Source: Toxorhynchites rutilus septentrionalis
Lineage: Eukaryota > Arthropoda > Insecta > Diptera > Culicidae
Reading direction: 5' to 3'
Length of the DNA stretch: 64,000 nucleotides
NCBI RefSeq assembly: GCF_029784135.1
Contig: NC_073746.1
Span: 104,470,661-104,534,660 of the forward strand
The position numbers and the translations under genes were made by a program. The notes beneath the pieces were generated by a model, which saw nothing but the letters and a program-made list of their open reading frames with translations, was not told the origin of the DNA and made no database searches. Below, piece after piece: positions 21,698 through 32,800 of this stretch. Each line of letters begins with the position of its first letter. Position 1 is the first letter of the stretch.

Positions 21698-21897
21698 CAT
21701 AACGGATCCAATTTCGTGGGTGCAAAGAACAAAATGCGTGAGTTGTTCGAATTGATCAAATGTCAGCGACATCATTATGCTATTTCTAAGGAATGTGCAA
21801 ACGAGGGGATGCAGTGGCACTTTATTCCTCCAGAAGCCCCACACTTTGGCGGATTATGGGGAGCTGTGGAACGTTCGGAAAAATATCATTTACTATA
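21698..21897 (+). pseudogene. BEL/Pao retrotransposon integrase fragment
   Basis: The plus-strand translation reads NGSNFVGAKNKMRELFE, WHFIPPEAPHFGGLWG and SEKYHLL, then a stop. This is the part of the integrase core that normally carries the second and third catalytic residues. The Asp expected before NG is His, and the Glu expected after GGLW is Gly, so the domain is dead. About 90 bp downstream may be further decayed integrase. No LTR is visible. Confidence 0.85.
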
Positions 21898-22125
21898 GCA
21901 CAATCCAGCTCAATCGATTAAGTTGATGATAATTAGGGCAATTGCAGGATATCCGGAAACGTTGGTGAACTAAGTATTTCTTCCAGCCCCAGGCCAGCTC
22001 AAAACATTGGAAATCATCAATAAAATTGGATGTAGGATTCAATCAAACTTTTTAGTTGAAGATTTTTGTAATTTTGATTTTTTTTCTAACTTGTTTCTAA
22101 AAATCCAATCTAATCTAATCTAATA
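21898..22125. other. Degraded retroelement remains, then spacer
   Basis: Possible decayed continuation of the integrase to about 21990, then AT-rich sequence to the TA target (22124-22125) of the next transposon. Confidence 0.4.
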
Positions 22126-23425
22126 AAGGGTGTGTCACATCAAATTGCATCACGGAAAAAACGCTGTAGAAATTTAATTTTTAGGAATTATATCTTCAGC
22201 TTTCGCTTATAATCAGATAAGAGTGTATAGATTACGTTGGCCATGCTTCACTGTCAATTTTTCGTAAATTTGGAAAAATATCGTCGAACGAAAAAGAGCG
22301 TCGTGAATTAATCCTGTGCACTCATTTCGAGAATCCGGAGTTGTCACTTCGGGACATCGGTAAGATGCTGGAAATCGTCCAATCCACGGTCAGCAGAGTA
22401 CTTAAACGATAATTCGAGAACCTAACCATCGACCGGAAGGTGAAGAACGGCATAAATGGATGCTCCGCCAGTGAAAAAAGATCACAAGCGCGTAGTTAAG
22501 CAGTTTAGACGTCATCCGAGAAGTTCGGTCCGGGATGTTGCCAATAAGCTGAATTTGTCAAGTTCATTCGTCCAGCGGACCAAGCAGCGGGAGGGCCTGC
22601 GTACATACAAGGTTCAGAAGGCTCCTAACCGCGACGAAAGGCAAAACATGGTGGGTAAGACGCGAGCCCGGAAGCTGTACACCGAAATGCTGACGAAGCC
22701 GCATTGCCTGGTAATGGACGACGAAACCTACGTCAAAGCGGACTTTCGTCAGCTGCCGGGCCTGTTGTTCTTCTCCGCAGAGGACAAATTCAGCGTTCCG
22801 GAGGAGATTCGCAAGCAGAAACTATCCAAGTTTGCCAAAAAGTACATGGTGTGGCAAGCGATCTGCTCTTGCGGAAAGCGGAGCGCCCCCTTCGTGATGA
22901 CCGGCACGGTAAACGGGCAGGTTTACCTTAAGGAGTGCCTACAGAAGCGCTTACTACCACTATTGAAGCAGCACGAGAACCCGACCATCTTCTGGCCGGA
23001 TCTCGCTTCGTGCCACTATTCAAAGGACGTGTTGGAGTGGTATAAAGCCATCGGGGTCACCTTCGTGCCAAAGGAAATGAACCCGCCCAACGCGCCGGAG
23101 CTTCACCCAATAGAGAAATATTGGGCGATTATGAAGCAGGCCCTCCGGAAGAACCCAAAAGTTGTCAAATCGGAGGCGGACTTCAAGAGAAAATGGATTT
23201 CTGTTAAAAAAAAAACTACAACCTGACGTTGTACAGAACCTTATGGATGGGGTAAAGAGGAAGGTGCGAGCATACGGGCTTGGGCTCGAAGTATGAATAA
23301 AAAGAAAATGCCAAAAGTTGTTTAATAGTTTTTATTTTACTGTCTAAAATTTTCAAAAGGATCGGTCTACTGGGCGAATTTCTACAGCGTTTTTTCCGTG
23401 ATGCAATTTGATGTGACACACCCTT
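22126..23425 (+). mobile_element. ITmD37E-type transposon, copy 1 (1300 bp)
   Basis: Both ends read inward as AAGGGTGTGTCACATC followed by AAATTGCATCACGG; the inverted repeats match over nearly 50 bp. TA lies on each side (22124-22125, 23426-23427), the target duplication of the IS630-Tc1-mariner superfamily. The single internal gene (22278-23296) encodes a DD37E transposase, the signature of the ITmD37E family described in mosquitoes. It is about 95% identical to the copy at 43565-44861. Confidence 0.95.
22278..23296 (+). pseudogene. DD37E transposase, copy 1, broken
   Basis: The transposase cuts and pastes its element by recognising the inverted repeats. The N-terminal helix-turn-helix region (LILCTHFENPELSL, STVSRVLKR) lies at 22278-22440, then a second DNA-binding part (VVKQFRRHPRSSVRDVANKL) and the catalytic core from about 22700. 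Catalytic residues are intact: Asp in VMDDETYVKA, Asp in FWPDLASCHYS, and Glu in HPIEKYW 37 residues later. The lesions are: start ATG changed to ATA (22278), TAA after VLKR (about 22411), one extra A near 22480, and an A-run frameshift near 23208. The longest frame left is 22456-23226. Confidence 0.9.
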
Positions 23426-24442
23426 TAACTACTGCTCACCAGTTTTCTGCTAACCAGTCTTCAGAATGCAAAATAAAAGCGCAACAAGATTTTTGTACCC
23501 AGTTGAGCTCCCACTCCTTGTGCACACATGCGCTCTGGCGAATGAGCACGCTCCGAAACACAGATGAAATGTATGGTTGTCAGCGCCGTTTTTACGCAGA
23601 GATTTGTGCCCAGTGTTAATCTGAGTTTTATGCTGAATTTTGCGCCGTGCTTGCGCCGTATTCCATTCTGCGCGCTTGAAACTGGATTGCTCTCTCTGTT
23701 GAGATATTTTTCTTCGCCCATGCGTATACGGTTCAAATGGGGGCGCGCTGTTGTTTTTATGCTTTGCTCAGAACGAACGAAGACAAAGCGGGTGCTAGAA
23801 TTTGATGTGTATGTGTGCGTGTGTGTGCGTGTGTGTGTGTGTGTGTATAGAATGAGACGCGCATCACACAAGTGAGAAGAAATGTTTAGTATCTGAGTTC
23901 TGCGCCGGGTACATTTTGCGCTGTCGTGCTTATGAATTTTGTGCTCTTCGCACCAAGATAGAATACGAGTTTTCTTTGAGCGCGCGCTGATGAAAATTAA
24001 ACTCAAGCGCAGCGCTGCGTTTGTTTTCTGAACCATAGATTGGGTGTAGGGAAGGTGTTTCTTCAGACGGTCTTCACAAATATATGTGACATCAGAAACT
24101 CTATTAATGGATAATGGAAATTTCTAGAGATTCTTGGTTCCAAAATGTTTGAAAAATCTGTATAAACACAGATTATTCAGTAGATATGGTAACCCAGTGC
24201 ACGACATTAGCATTTTGCCATCTTTTGTTAGAAAATTTATAATATAGGCGTCTTGGAACAATGATTCCTAGAATATTAATTTAGCTATTAGAATACAGAA
24301 TGGTACAAACTTATACAAAAATATGATACCATAACGCTAGGATCCGCTTAGTTCGTGATGTACGAGAAACAATTCCGAAAACACCACTTAGCGATATCAA
24401 TTACGCCCACTGGGTTGAGCATTGATTGTCTCATTTGCAATA
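23426..24442. other. No gene recognised
   Basis: It contains GC-richer sequence with a TG/GT microsatellite (23806-23846). A 191-codon minus-strand frame (23461-24036) is caused by the repeat and by many GCGC stretches, and I do not treat it as a gene. Confidence 0.45.
23806..23846. repeat. (GT)n microsatellite, imperfect
   Basis: A run of about 20 GT units with a few GC and AT interruptions. Confidence 0.9.
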
Positions 24443-24666
24443 CACAATGGTCCAGAAGGTGGATTTTAGTGAAGATTAGAATCTAGAGCTCAACAATTAT
24501 TCTCTAGACAAAAACTGTCTTCGACAAAGTTGTTGCATATGATAGAGCGATTATTTTGATTTTGTTAAAAATAGGGTGACCAACATTTACGATGAAATAA
24601 GAATTCTAACTTTCTTATCTTTATAGATAGAGGTAAACATAGTCCTACAATGTTATAGCCCCAGTT

Positions 24667-27600
24667 TTTTTTTTTTTTTTCAAAATATATATTTTTATAA
24701 ATGCTCATATGGCGTTAGCCTCACGGGGCCGAGAGTTCAATACTTTGACAATTTTTCTTGTTATCTATGTTAGTAATATGTAACCGATTACTCGCGGTTG
24801 GCTCGAGGTTAGTATTACAAGTGTTTTCGTAATTGTGATGTTGCTGTCTTCAATGATCTGTACCTGTGCCCGACACGGGATACTTCCTATTGGGATGCAG
24901 CTGACCATTAATCAGCAACGCCCCCCTAGTCTGTACCTCATATCTAGCGTGGTGCGTCTTTCTCGACTCGAGGAATCCAGGATAGAAAGGTCACTAGCCG
25001 GCGCAATCATCAGCTGGTGTAGAGTTGTCATGAGCGGTACAACCTTTGGCTCTTGTTGAATGATCAGTGGACTGCACAACCTTTGGCCCGTGTGTCTGTA
25101 AAGAGTGTGTGTATGTATTGCCGCGACTAAGTAAAAGTTTATCGATCGGATAGGAGGGATATGAAACGGGGACACAACGAAGGAAACATCATTAAACGTT
25201 GACATCGGCGTGTCTGAGGAACAGGTATTGATGAAGCAGAAGATCAGGATCACGGCTACCTAAGATATCCCGGACGGGGATCTCCGATTGTCTGCCTTGT
25301 GCTCTCAGTGCTCTAGAGAGCTGAGAGCGAGCAGCATGGAACCGGATACACGACCAGACAACATGCTCGATGTCGTGGTAGCCATCGCCACAATCACAAA
25401 GATTGTTTGCTGCGAGCCCAATTCGATAGAGATGCGCGTTTAGGTTGTAGTGATTGGACATAAGCCGAGATATCACGCGAATGAAATCACGACCTACATT
25501 CAATCCCTTGAACCATGCCCTCGTCGAGACCTTAGGGATAATCGTGTGTAACCAACGACCGAACTCATCTCCACTCCACATGCGCTGCCAACTTACGAGC
25601 GTGTACTGACGAGGAATGTGGAAAAATTCATTATAAGCAATTTGCCTTTCAAAAAGAGTGCCTTCTAAAGCGCCCACCATAGCTAGCGAGTCCGCTTTCT
25701 CATTCCCCGGAATCGAGCAATGAGAGGGAACCCATGCTAAGGTTATCTTGTATAATTTTTCGACCAAAACACTCAATAGTTGTCTTATTCTTGTTAGGAA
25801 GTAAGATGAGCGTTTATCAACCTTCATTGAGCGGATTGCCTCTAATGAGCTGAGACTGTCTGAAAAAATAAAATAGTGGTCGATGGGCAATGTTTTAATG
25901 ATTCCCAGTGCGTAGTATACCGTACCCAGTTCAGCAACATACACGGAACGAGGATCTTTGAGTTTGAAAGAGGCTCTGGAATTTTCATTGAAGATGCCAA
26001 AGCCAGTGGACCCGTTTATGAATGAACCGTCAGTAAAGAAGATTTTATCAGATCTAACTATGCCCCCATATTCTGCCGAAAATATCGGCGGAATAGAATC
26101 TGAGCGTAGATGATCTGGGATTCCATGGATTTTTTGTCGCATGGACAGATCAAAAATGACAGAGGAATTGCAAAAGTATGGGAAGCAAACTTGGTTGGAG
26201 ATGCCTGGTGAAGGGTGCACGTCGTGGGTAAGGTACTCATGGTATAAAGACATAAAACTTGACTGAGGAATCAGTTGGAGTAGATTTTCGAAGTTATCAA
26301 TCACCAATGGATTCATGATCTTGCAACGGATGAGAAATCTGTAGGATAATTCTGTGAACCGAAGAGTAAGCGGGGGTACTCCTGCCAAAACTTCGAGACT
26401 CATCGTATGTGTCGAATGCAAACACCCCATTGCTATACGCAAGCAACGATATTGTATTCTCTCCAGCTTGAGAATATGAATCCTGGCAGCTGATCGGAAG
26501 CAAAAACTGCCATATTCTAACACTGATAATATCGTTGTTTTGTATAACTGAATGAGGTCTCCTGGGCACCCCACCATGTTCCGGTTATTGTTTGGAGAAA
26601 ATTGATTCTTTGCTGGCATTTCTGTTTCAAATACGCAATGTGTATTCCCCAGGTACATTTAGAGTCAAAATATACTCCAAGGTATTTGAAAAACATCGAG
26701 TGCTTGATCGTTTTGCCGGATAGGTGAAGCTGGAATTGGGCGGGTTCGTGCTTCCTAGAAAAAACGACCATTTCGGTTTTCTCCGTAGAGAATTCGATAC
26801 CCAGCTTGAGAGCCCACGTGAACAGGTTGTTCAGGGTATCTTGCAAGGATTTTTGCAGAACGGCGGGATTAGTACCCGTGATGGAAATAACTCCATCGTC
26901 TGCAAGTTGTCTCAGCGTGCAGTCTCTAGTTAGACAATCATCCATATCATTGACGTAAAAACTGTACAAGAGGGGGCTTAGGCAGGAGCCTTGTGGTAGG
27001 CCCATAAAACTGTATCGAGAAGATTTCAAGCTGCCATGATTGAAAAACATGTGCTTTTCTGACAGTAATTGTACAGAAAATTATTCAGAATTGGTGAAAG
27101 TCCACGATTATGAAGTTTCTCTGAGAGAATTTCCATGGAAACTGAATCAAATGCCCCTTTGATATCGAGAAAAACGGAAGCCATTTGTTCTTTGCGAGCA
27201 AATGCGATTTGGATTTCAGAAGATAGCAGCGCGAGACAATCATTTGTCCCTTTACCTCGGCGGAAGCCAAACTGCGTATTTGACAGCAAATTGTTCGCTT
27301 CAACCCACTTGTCCAAACGAAGTAGAATCATTTTCTCTAACAATTTACGAATACAGGATAACATTGCAATCGGCCTATACGAGTTGTGATCGCAAGCCGG
27401 CTTGTTGGGTTTTCGTATGGCTATCACTCTCACTTGCCTCCAGTCATGTGGGACAATATTCAGCTCCAGAAACTTGTTGAACAAGTTCAGCAAACGCTGT
27501 TTCGCCAAGTCGGGAAGATTCTTCAACAAGTTGAATTTAATCTTGTCCGACCCAGGAGCTGAATTGTTACATGAGAGGAGGCCAATTGAGAATTCTACCA

Positions 27601-28262
27601 TCGAAAAATTATCATAGTCGCATTGGAGCGGAATGTCGCGTACGACGCTTTGTGCAGGAACGGAATCGGGACAAACCTTTCTTGCAAATTTGAAAATCCA
27701 ACGGTCAGAGTATTCCTCACTTTCGTTTGTATGGTTCCAGCCACGCATTCTCCTAGCCGTATTCCAAAGAGTGCTCATAGCGGTCTCCCTTGACAAACCA
27801 TTGACGAACTTTCGCCAATATCCACGCTTTTTTGCTTTAATCAGACCTTTTAGTTTGGCTTCTAGAGCTTGGTACTTTCGAAACCATTCCACTAATCCAG
27901 TTTTCCTGAATTTTTTGAAAGCGGATGATTTTTCAAGGTAGACCTTTGAACACTCCCTGTCCCACCAAAGTGATGGAGGACGACGTCGGAAAGTGGTAGC
28001 AGGAACACGTTTCTTTTGAGCTTGAAGTGCGCTTTCGTAAATCAAACTCGATATAAAATTATACTCTTCGAGTGGAGGAAGTTCATGCATTGAAACAAGT
28101 GCTTCAGATATTATTTCTGCAAATTTTCTCCAGTCAATATTTTTCGTGAGGTCATACGTAATATCGACTGACTCACGAGAACCTGATTCATTGGCGATCG
28201 ATAACATTATTGGCAGGTGGTCACTACCGTGGGGATCTTGGATTACCTTCCACGTGCAATCC
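24667..28262 (-). mobile_element. 5'-truncated LINE with 10-bp target duplication
   Basis: The element ends in a poly(A) tail (seen as T-run 24667-24682) and starts abruptly inside the endonuclease domain near 28262. AGCCCCAGTT occurs at 24657-24666 and again at 28263-28272, the expected target duplication. It is inserted into fold-back repeat C, whose sequence (CCCCAGTTATTT) continues beyond it. The 3' UTR (24683-25190) recurs alone at 38020-38273. Confidence 0.9.
25192..28262 (-). pseudogene. LINE ORF2 (endonuclease end, reverse transcriptase, RNase H)
   Basis: Domains from the 5' side: the last endonuclease residues (DPHGSDHLPIM, about 28230), a linker, then reverse transcriptase with SYRPIAMLSCIRKLLE, FGFRRGKGTNDCLALL and FLDIKGAFDSVS (about 27140-27380), GLPQGSCLSPLLY and LADD (about 26890-27000, the catalytic DD box). 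Next come RNase H with FTDGSF, VAELGTVYYAL, FSDSLSSLEAI and WVPSHCSIPGNEKADS (all acidic residues and His present, 25680-26030), and a Cys-rich end CDCGDGYHDIEHVVWSC (about 25400). Two frameshifts (about 27040 and about 26590) split it into three open pieces. RNase H after RT points to the LOA/I group of LINEs. Confidence 0.9.
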
Positions 28263-28476
28263 AGCCCCAGTTATTTAAGAATTTTTTTTATAACCACGTT
28301 TTTTTTCTATCTTTTGAAATAAGCGATATAGCGCTTTTTTTCTAAATTGTGTTAGGGTCACCATCAAAAATGGTTTTTTTTGCTCTAGCTTTTATATTTC
28401 AAATTTCGCAAACTGTCTTCAGAAGACTTTTAGAGCTTACTAAAACAAACATTTTGCGATTCCTAACTTCTCAATA

Positions 28477-28866
28477 CAGGGAAAATTCGATATAACGCAC
28501 CCTTGATATAACGTCACTCGATATAACGTACACATTTCCAAAGTGTAAAGGAACATTTTTTTAATGTTTTTTTTTCTGATAGAAAAATGAATTATCTGTA
28601 TTGTGATGCTAAAATAAGTTTTGTACCTTCAATCAATCCTGAAATACAGCTGGTTTTGTAATCCCGGATTGTTAATGAATCAAGTTTTAATCAACAGTAC
28701 GAAGGGAAACATCATGATAAACATTCATTAACTTTACTAAAACAGTAACACAATAATGTATTATAGACTACGTTTGCGAGTACTTTATTATGCTTCGATA
28801 TAACGTACAATTCGACACAACATACAATTTTGAAAGTGAAATGTACGTTATATCGAAGTTTACCTG
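28477..28866. mobile_element. 390-bp pogo-like MITE
   Basis: The ends are CAGGGAAAATTCGATATAAC and its inverted counterpart CGTTATATCGAAGTTTACCTG. TA flanks both sides (28475-28476, 28867-28868). There is no coding capacity. A second member lies at 34727-35241. CAG...TIRs with TA targets fit the pogo/Tigger group. It is nested in fold-back repeat C. Confidence 0.75.
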
Positions 28867-30295
28867 TAACGCAACTCTACTCAAAGTTATTGATATTGCT
28901 TAAAAAAAACGCTCTCTTCATTCGCTTGTCATTCATTTTGGGGCAAACATAAAAAATGCTCGTTGATGCCATTTGAAAGAGCATACTTGACTCTACATAA
29001 GGTGGGATTTCCAAAACTATGTTATTTTTTTTATTTGAGTAAACTAAAATTGAAGTCATGAGTTTTTGGGTGAAAGAGCATCTACAACTTTGAGCAATAT
29101 TAAGATGTTGACAAGTTCTGCATCGCAAAATGTTGGTCATGATAAGCTTTAAAAGTCATCCGAAGACAATTTTAATGTAGAGATTGAAATATGGAAGTAA
29201 GAGCAAAAAACCCATTCTTGGTGACCCTAATGCAGAAAGCGCTATAAACAACTTTATGGAAGATCTTTATTCTCTAGACAAAAACTGTCTTCGACAAAGT
29301 TGTTACATATAATAGGGTGCTCATTTTCATGCTATCAAAAATAGGGTGATTATAATTTTCGATGAAATGAAAAACCTAACTTTCTTATCTTTATAGATAG
29401 CAAAGCAAATATAGTTCAACAGTATTGTAAACTCAATAATTTTAAGCAGTTTTCTAGAACAAAGTTTTGTTCTATCTCTTGAAATATCCGATATACCGCT
29501 TTTTATTCTATGTTTCATTAGGGTCACCATGACAGAACGTGTTTTTTTGCTTTAACTTTTATATTTAAAATCCTACATCGAAATTGTCTCGGAATGACTT
29601 TTACAGCTTATCAAGACAAATATTTTGCGATGCAGAACTTGTCAATATCTTAATCCTAGTTTAAGTTATTGATGCTCAACTCATTGGTTTCAATTTTAGT
29701 TTACTCAAATATAAAAAATAACATAGTTTTGGAAATCCCACATTATGTAGAGTCAATTATTCTTTTTCAAATGTCGTTAACGAGCATTTTTTATGTTTGC
29801 TCCAGAATGAAGGACAAACGAATGAAGAGAAGGTATTTTTTGGGAAGAAATATCAATAACTTTGAGTAGAGTTGCGATATTCACAGGTTCTACATCACAA
29901 AATGTTTGTTCTAGCAAGCTCTGTTGACAGTTTGCATGTAAAATTTGTAACATAAAAACTAGAACAGAAAACCCGTTTTTTATGGAGCCCCTAACACAAC
30001 TTAGAAAAAAACGCTATATCGGTTATTTCAAGAGATAGGAAAAAACAATGCTCTACAAATTTGCTTAAAATAACTGGGGCTAAACCATTGTTGAACCATA
30101 TCTACCTCTATCTATAAAGATAAGGAAGTTAGATTTCTTATTTCATCGAAAATTTTGATAAACCTATTCTAGACAACATAAAAAAGAGCGCTTTATCATA
30201 TGTAACAACTTTGTCGAAGACAGTTTTTGTCTAGAGAATAACTGTCGAGCTCCAGATGCTAATTTCCACTTCAATGCACTTCCTGGACCATTGTG

Positions 30296-31889
30296 CAATG
30301 GGATATTCTCCCGGCTCGACATTGTCACATTCACGCCTTTATTCTACTCGTTTAGTGAGGAATCATTCTCAATAGGATCATTTCTCGTGAAGACTCTTTT
30401 TTATTTTGTCAAATGCAAATTACACACGATACGCTCAGGATCCCTCTGAAAGTTGTTTGATTGCAAATGCCAAGAGTGTCGTTTAGACGTTTCAATCACC
30501 GGGAACCGAACCCTGATTTATCAACTCGGATTCGAGCATTTCGTTGTTTTCCAATTTGTCACTCAGATTTTTCTTCCAATATATTTTTTTCCTGTCCTCA
30601 CAGTGTGAGATGCGACGATTTCGAACCATTCGAATTGTTTGCCATTCATGCTCCGTTTAGCAGTTGATAAATTGATGCCACCCAGCATTTACATTCCGAC
30701 ACACTTTGTTTAGTTGTCAAATCTATGTCTATCTGGAAGTAACCCTCGTCCCGCGGCATAAGCCTTGCTGCGTAAATATCCCGAATACAATGTCCCGTCT
30801 CGCGCTGAATCGAACTCCATCAACAAGTGCAATTTCGGAGTCAGCGAACAATCCGGCGAAACTATATAAATCGCAAAAGTCCGACGAAGCGAACTTCGGT
30901 ATGAAATGTAAATCGGCAAAAGCAGCCAGTAATGCAAATTGGAAAAGTTATATCTTTCTCGGGAAAGAGCTTTTCCGGTGCAGCTTCCAAGATGCCGCGA
31001 TGTTGCAGCCGTATGCAAAGGGAAGAGTTGCAAGGATCGTCCATGATATGACGTGTGATGCACCTGCGGGTAGTAGGTGTCTTCCAAGTATATGATGAGA
31101 GAAGTTGCAGTTACAACTGTTGATTGCAGAGAAAAGGCGTCCGCGTTTTGTGGCGCTTTGGCTAATTCGAGCAGCTGCAGTAACAAAACTTAGCGTATCG
31201 GTTTTTCTCGTATGACGGACATACGCTGTTGTTTCTCTTTCGTATTCAATACCATTTAGAGTCATTTTTATACGATTTTTTTTTGTATAAATCGGTTGCG
31301 GGGCTTATGCGCCACCCTGTACAACAAATTGCGAGCCGGATGGGAAAAACGTTTTTTCAGCAGTGAGAGTTGTATTCTTCGGTTGAAAACTGAAGGAAAA
31401 AAATCGTTAGCCGCCCCCACTACAATCGGTTTCGGATATTCTAATGCCATTCCGCGAAAGGTGCTGCATAGTATAATTCGTGGGTTATTTCTTTGGGAAT
31501 AATGTTTTTAGGAGCATTGAGCAGAGATACTGAGAAACTATTTGAATATTCAATAAGCTCAGCATTCTAGTATCTCTCTAGATAGCGAGCAATCGTTAGT
31601 AGGGGAAAAGAGGGGAATTTGGACCACCTAAGCAAATCGCCTAATATTTCCAAACCAATACGGTCTAAATAAAAAATGTCACATTGTATACATTAAAATT
31701 TGATGCGGAGTGATTTGGACCGTCTGTGGGGTGATTTGGTCCAGTATGTGTTTCATCGAAAAAACGTACTTATGTTCATGTAAAGTATTTTGGGATAATG
31801 TTACAATCAGTAGCAGTGTTCAGGGATCGATACCTGATGTCTTGGTCAGATTCCAGACCAGAAAAATTGGATTGAGACCATCTCGAATT
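30296..31889. other. No convincing gene
   Basis: A moderately GC-rich patch (30700-31180) is open on both strands (129 codons plus without its own ATG at the start, 158 minus); open frames on both strands of the same patch argue for chance. No domain seen. From about 31620 on, sequence rich in GGACC/GATTTGG precedes a pogo fossil. Confidence 0.4.
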
Positions 31890-32060
31890 CTGCATGGATC
31901 TTTTTACTGTTGTTCGAGCATTCTCAAACACTTTCGATGCTTGCTCAAAGAAAGTCCATTCTTGATGACCTGCGTTGCTCTTTCAAGCTCCTCCTTCTTC
32001 CAACGTTGTCTGCCCATCCTCTTTTTGTAATTCAGCGGCATCTGGAATCAATTAGACCAA
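31890..32060 (-). pseudogene. Pogo-type transposase N-terminal fragment
   Basis: The minus-strand translation near 32040 gives NYKKRMGRQRWKKEELERAT followed by QVIKNGLSLSKHRKC. This resembles the psq-type helix-turn-helix at the start of pogo/jerky transposases. A frameshift follows and the DDE core is absent. The assignment rests on about 40 residues. Confidence 0.5.
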
Positions 32061-32349
32061 AGAAAAACTTCGATCCTGTAGGACCAATTCACCCCACAAA
32101 AACGTGTCCACACAACATGCAAAAATTGGAATGCAATTAATTTCATTTATTGTTATCAAACTTACAGTTTCGCTGCATCAAATTGTTCCTCTTCTGTAGG
32201 CGAACAGAACTTTACTGTACAATAAACGAAACATTTGTTTAATCAGCAGGAATTACATTACATCTACAAACATTTTAAAGCGTTGGGGAACAGATGACAT
32301 TATTTGCCTATTTGACGCTCAAGGCATGTTTTCTGTCGAAAATGAAATG

Positions 32350-32800
32350 CTTTCTGACAACGCTAGTTTGGGTGTAGTTGGTCGGGCTTTACATACGATC
32401 TTTTGCATTGCGGAGTGTCGTAGTGAATCCATTTTTCGTCTCCGGTGACGATTCGATGCAAAAACGACTTTCTGTTGTACCGTTCAAGCAACATTTCTGA
32501 CATGAAAATAGCTGTTCGACATCACTTGGATTCAATTCCTATAGAACATAATTTCCTTGGATGTGTCCTGCGGCTTTGAGTCGTTCAGTAATAGCTTGTC
32601 GAATTGCGTTTGACACGAACCTTGATCGAGTAATGCCTCTGATTCTTCAACTTCAAGTTTTGTATTTAAAACTAAAATTAACACTGTTGAATCATCCAAA
32701 CCATTTACTACAAAATCTATTCGATGGTGCGAAAGTTTCCATAACCTTCCACATATATTCAATGCATTTCAGCTGCACTTTTCTTTCAATCGAAACAGAA
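32350..32800 (-). pseudogene. Mariner transposase fossil, N-terminal half
   Basis: Minus-strand pieces include EESEALLDQGSCQTQ (about 32660), then in other frames the equivalent of the linker and of FLHRI-GDE-KW (first catalytic Asp near 32450) followed by YVKPDQLHPN. Only the part up to the first catalytic Asp is found, with several frameshifts. It is a different and older copy than the fossil at 8650-9560. Confidence 0.7.

Larger units (their letters stand above)
24443..30295. repeat. Fold-back repeat C, large composite copy
   Basis: The outer arms match as inverted repeats: CACAATGGTCCAG at 24443 and CTGGACCATTGTG ending at 30295. Inside each are GAGCTC, ATTCTCTAGACAAAAACTG and CGACAAAGTTGTT. 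Additional internal arms occur near 28880 and 29270. The same family occurs in compact form at 35551-36226. A LINE (24667-28262) and a MITE (28477-28866) are nested within. Frames inside have no recognisable domain. Confidence 0.8.

Noticed and set aside
23461..24036. 191-codon minus-strand frame
   Set aside because: It runs through a GT microsatellite (THTHTRTHTHT) and GCGC-rich DNA; no domain.
30706..31186. 129-codon plus and 158-codon minus frames over the same DNA
   Set aside because: Both strands are open together and the plus frame lacks an ATG at its start; no domain.
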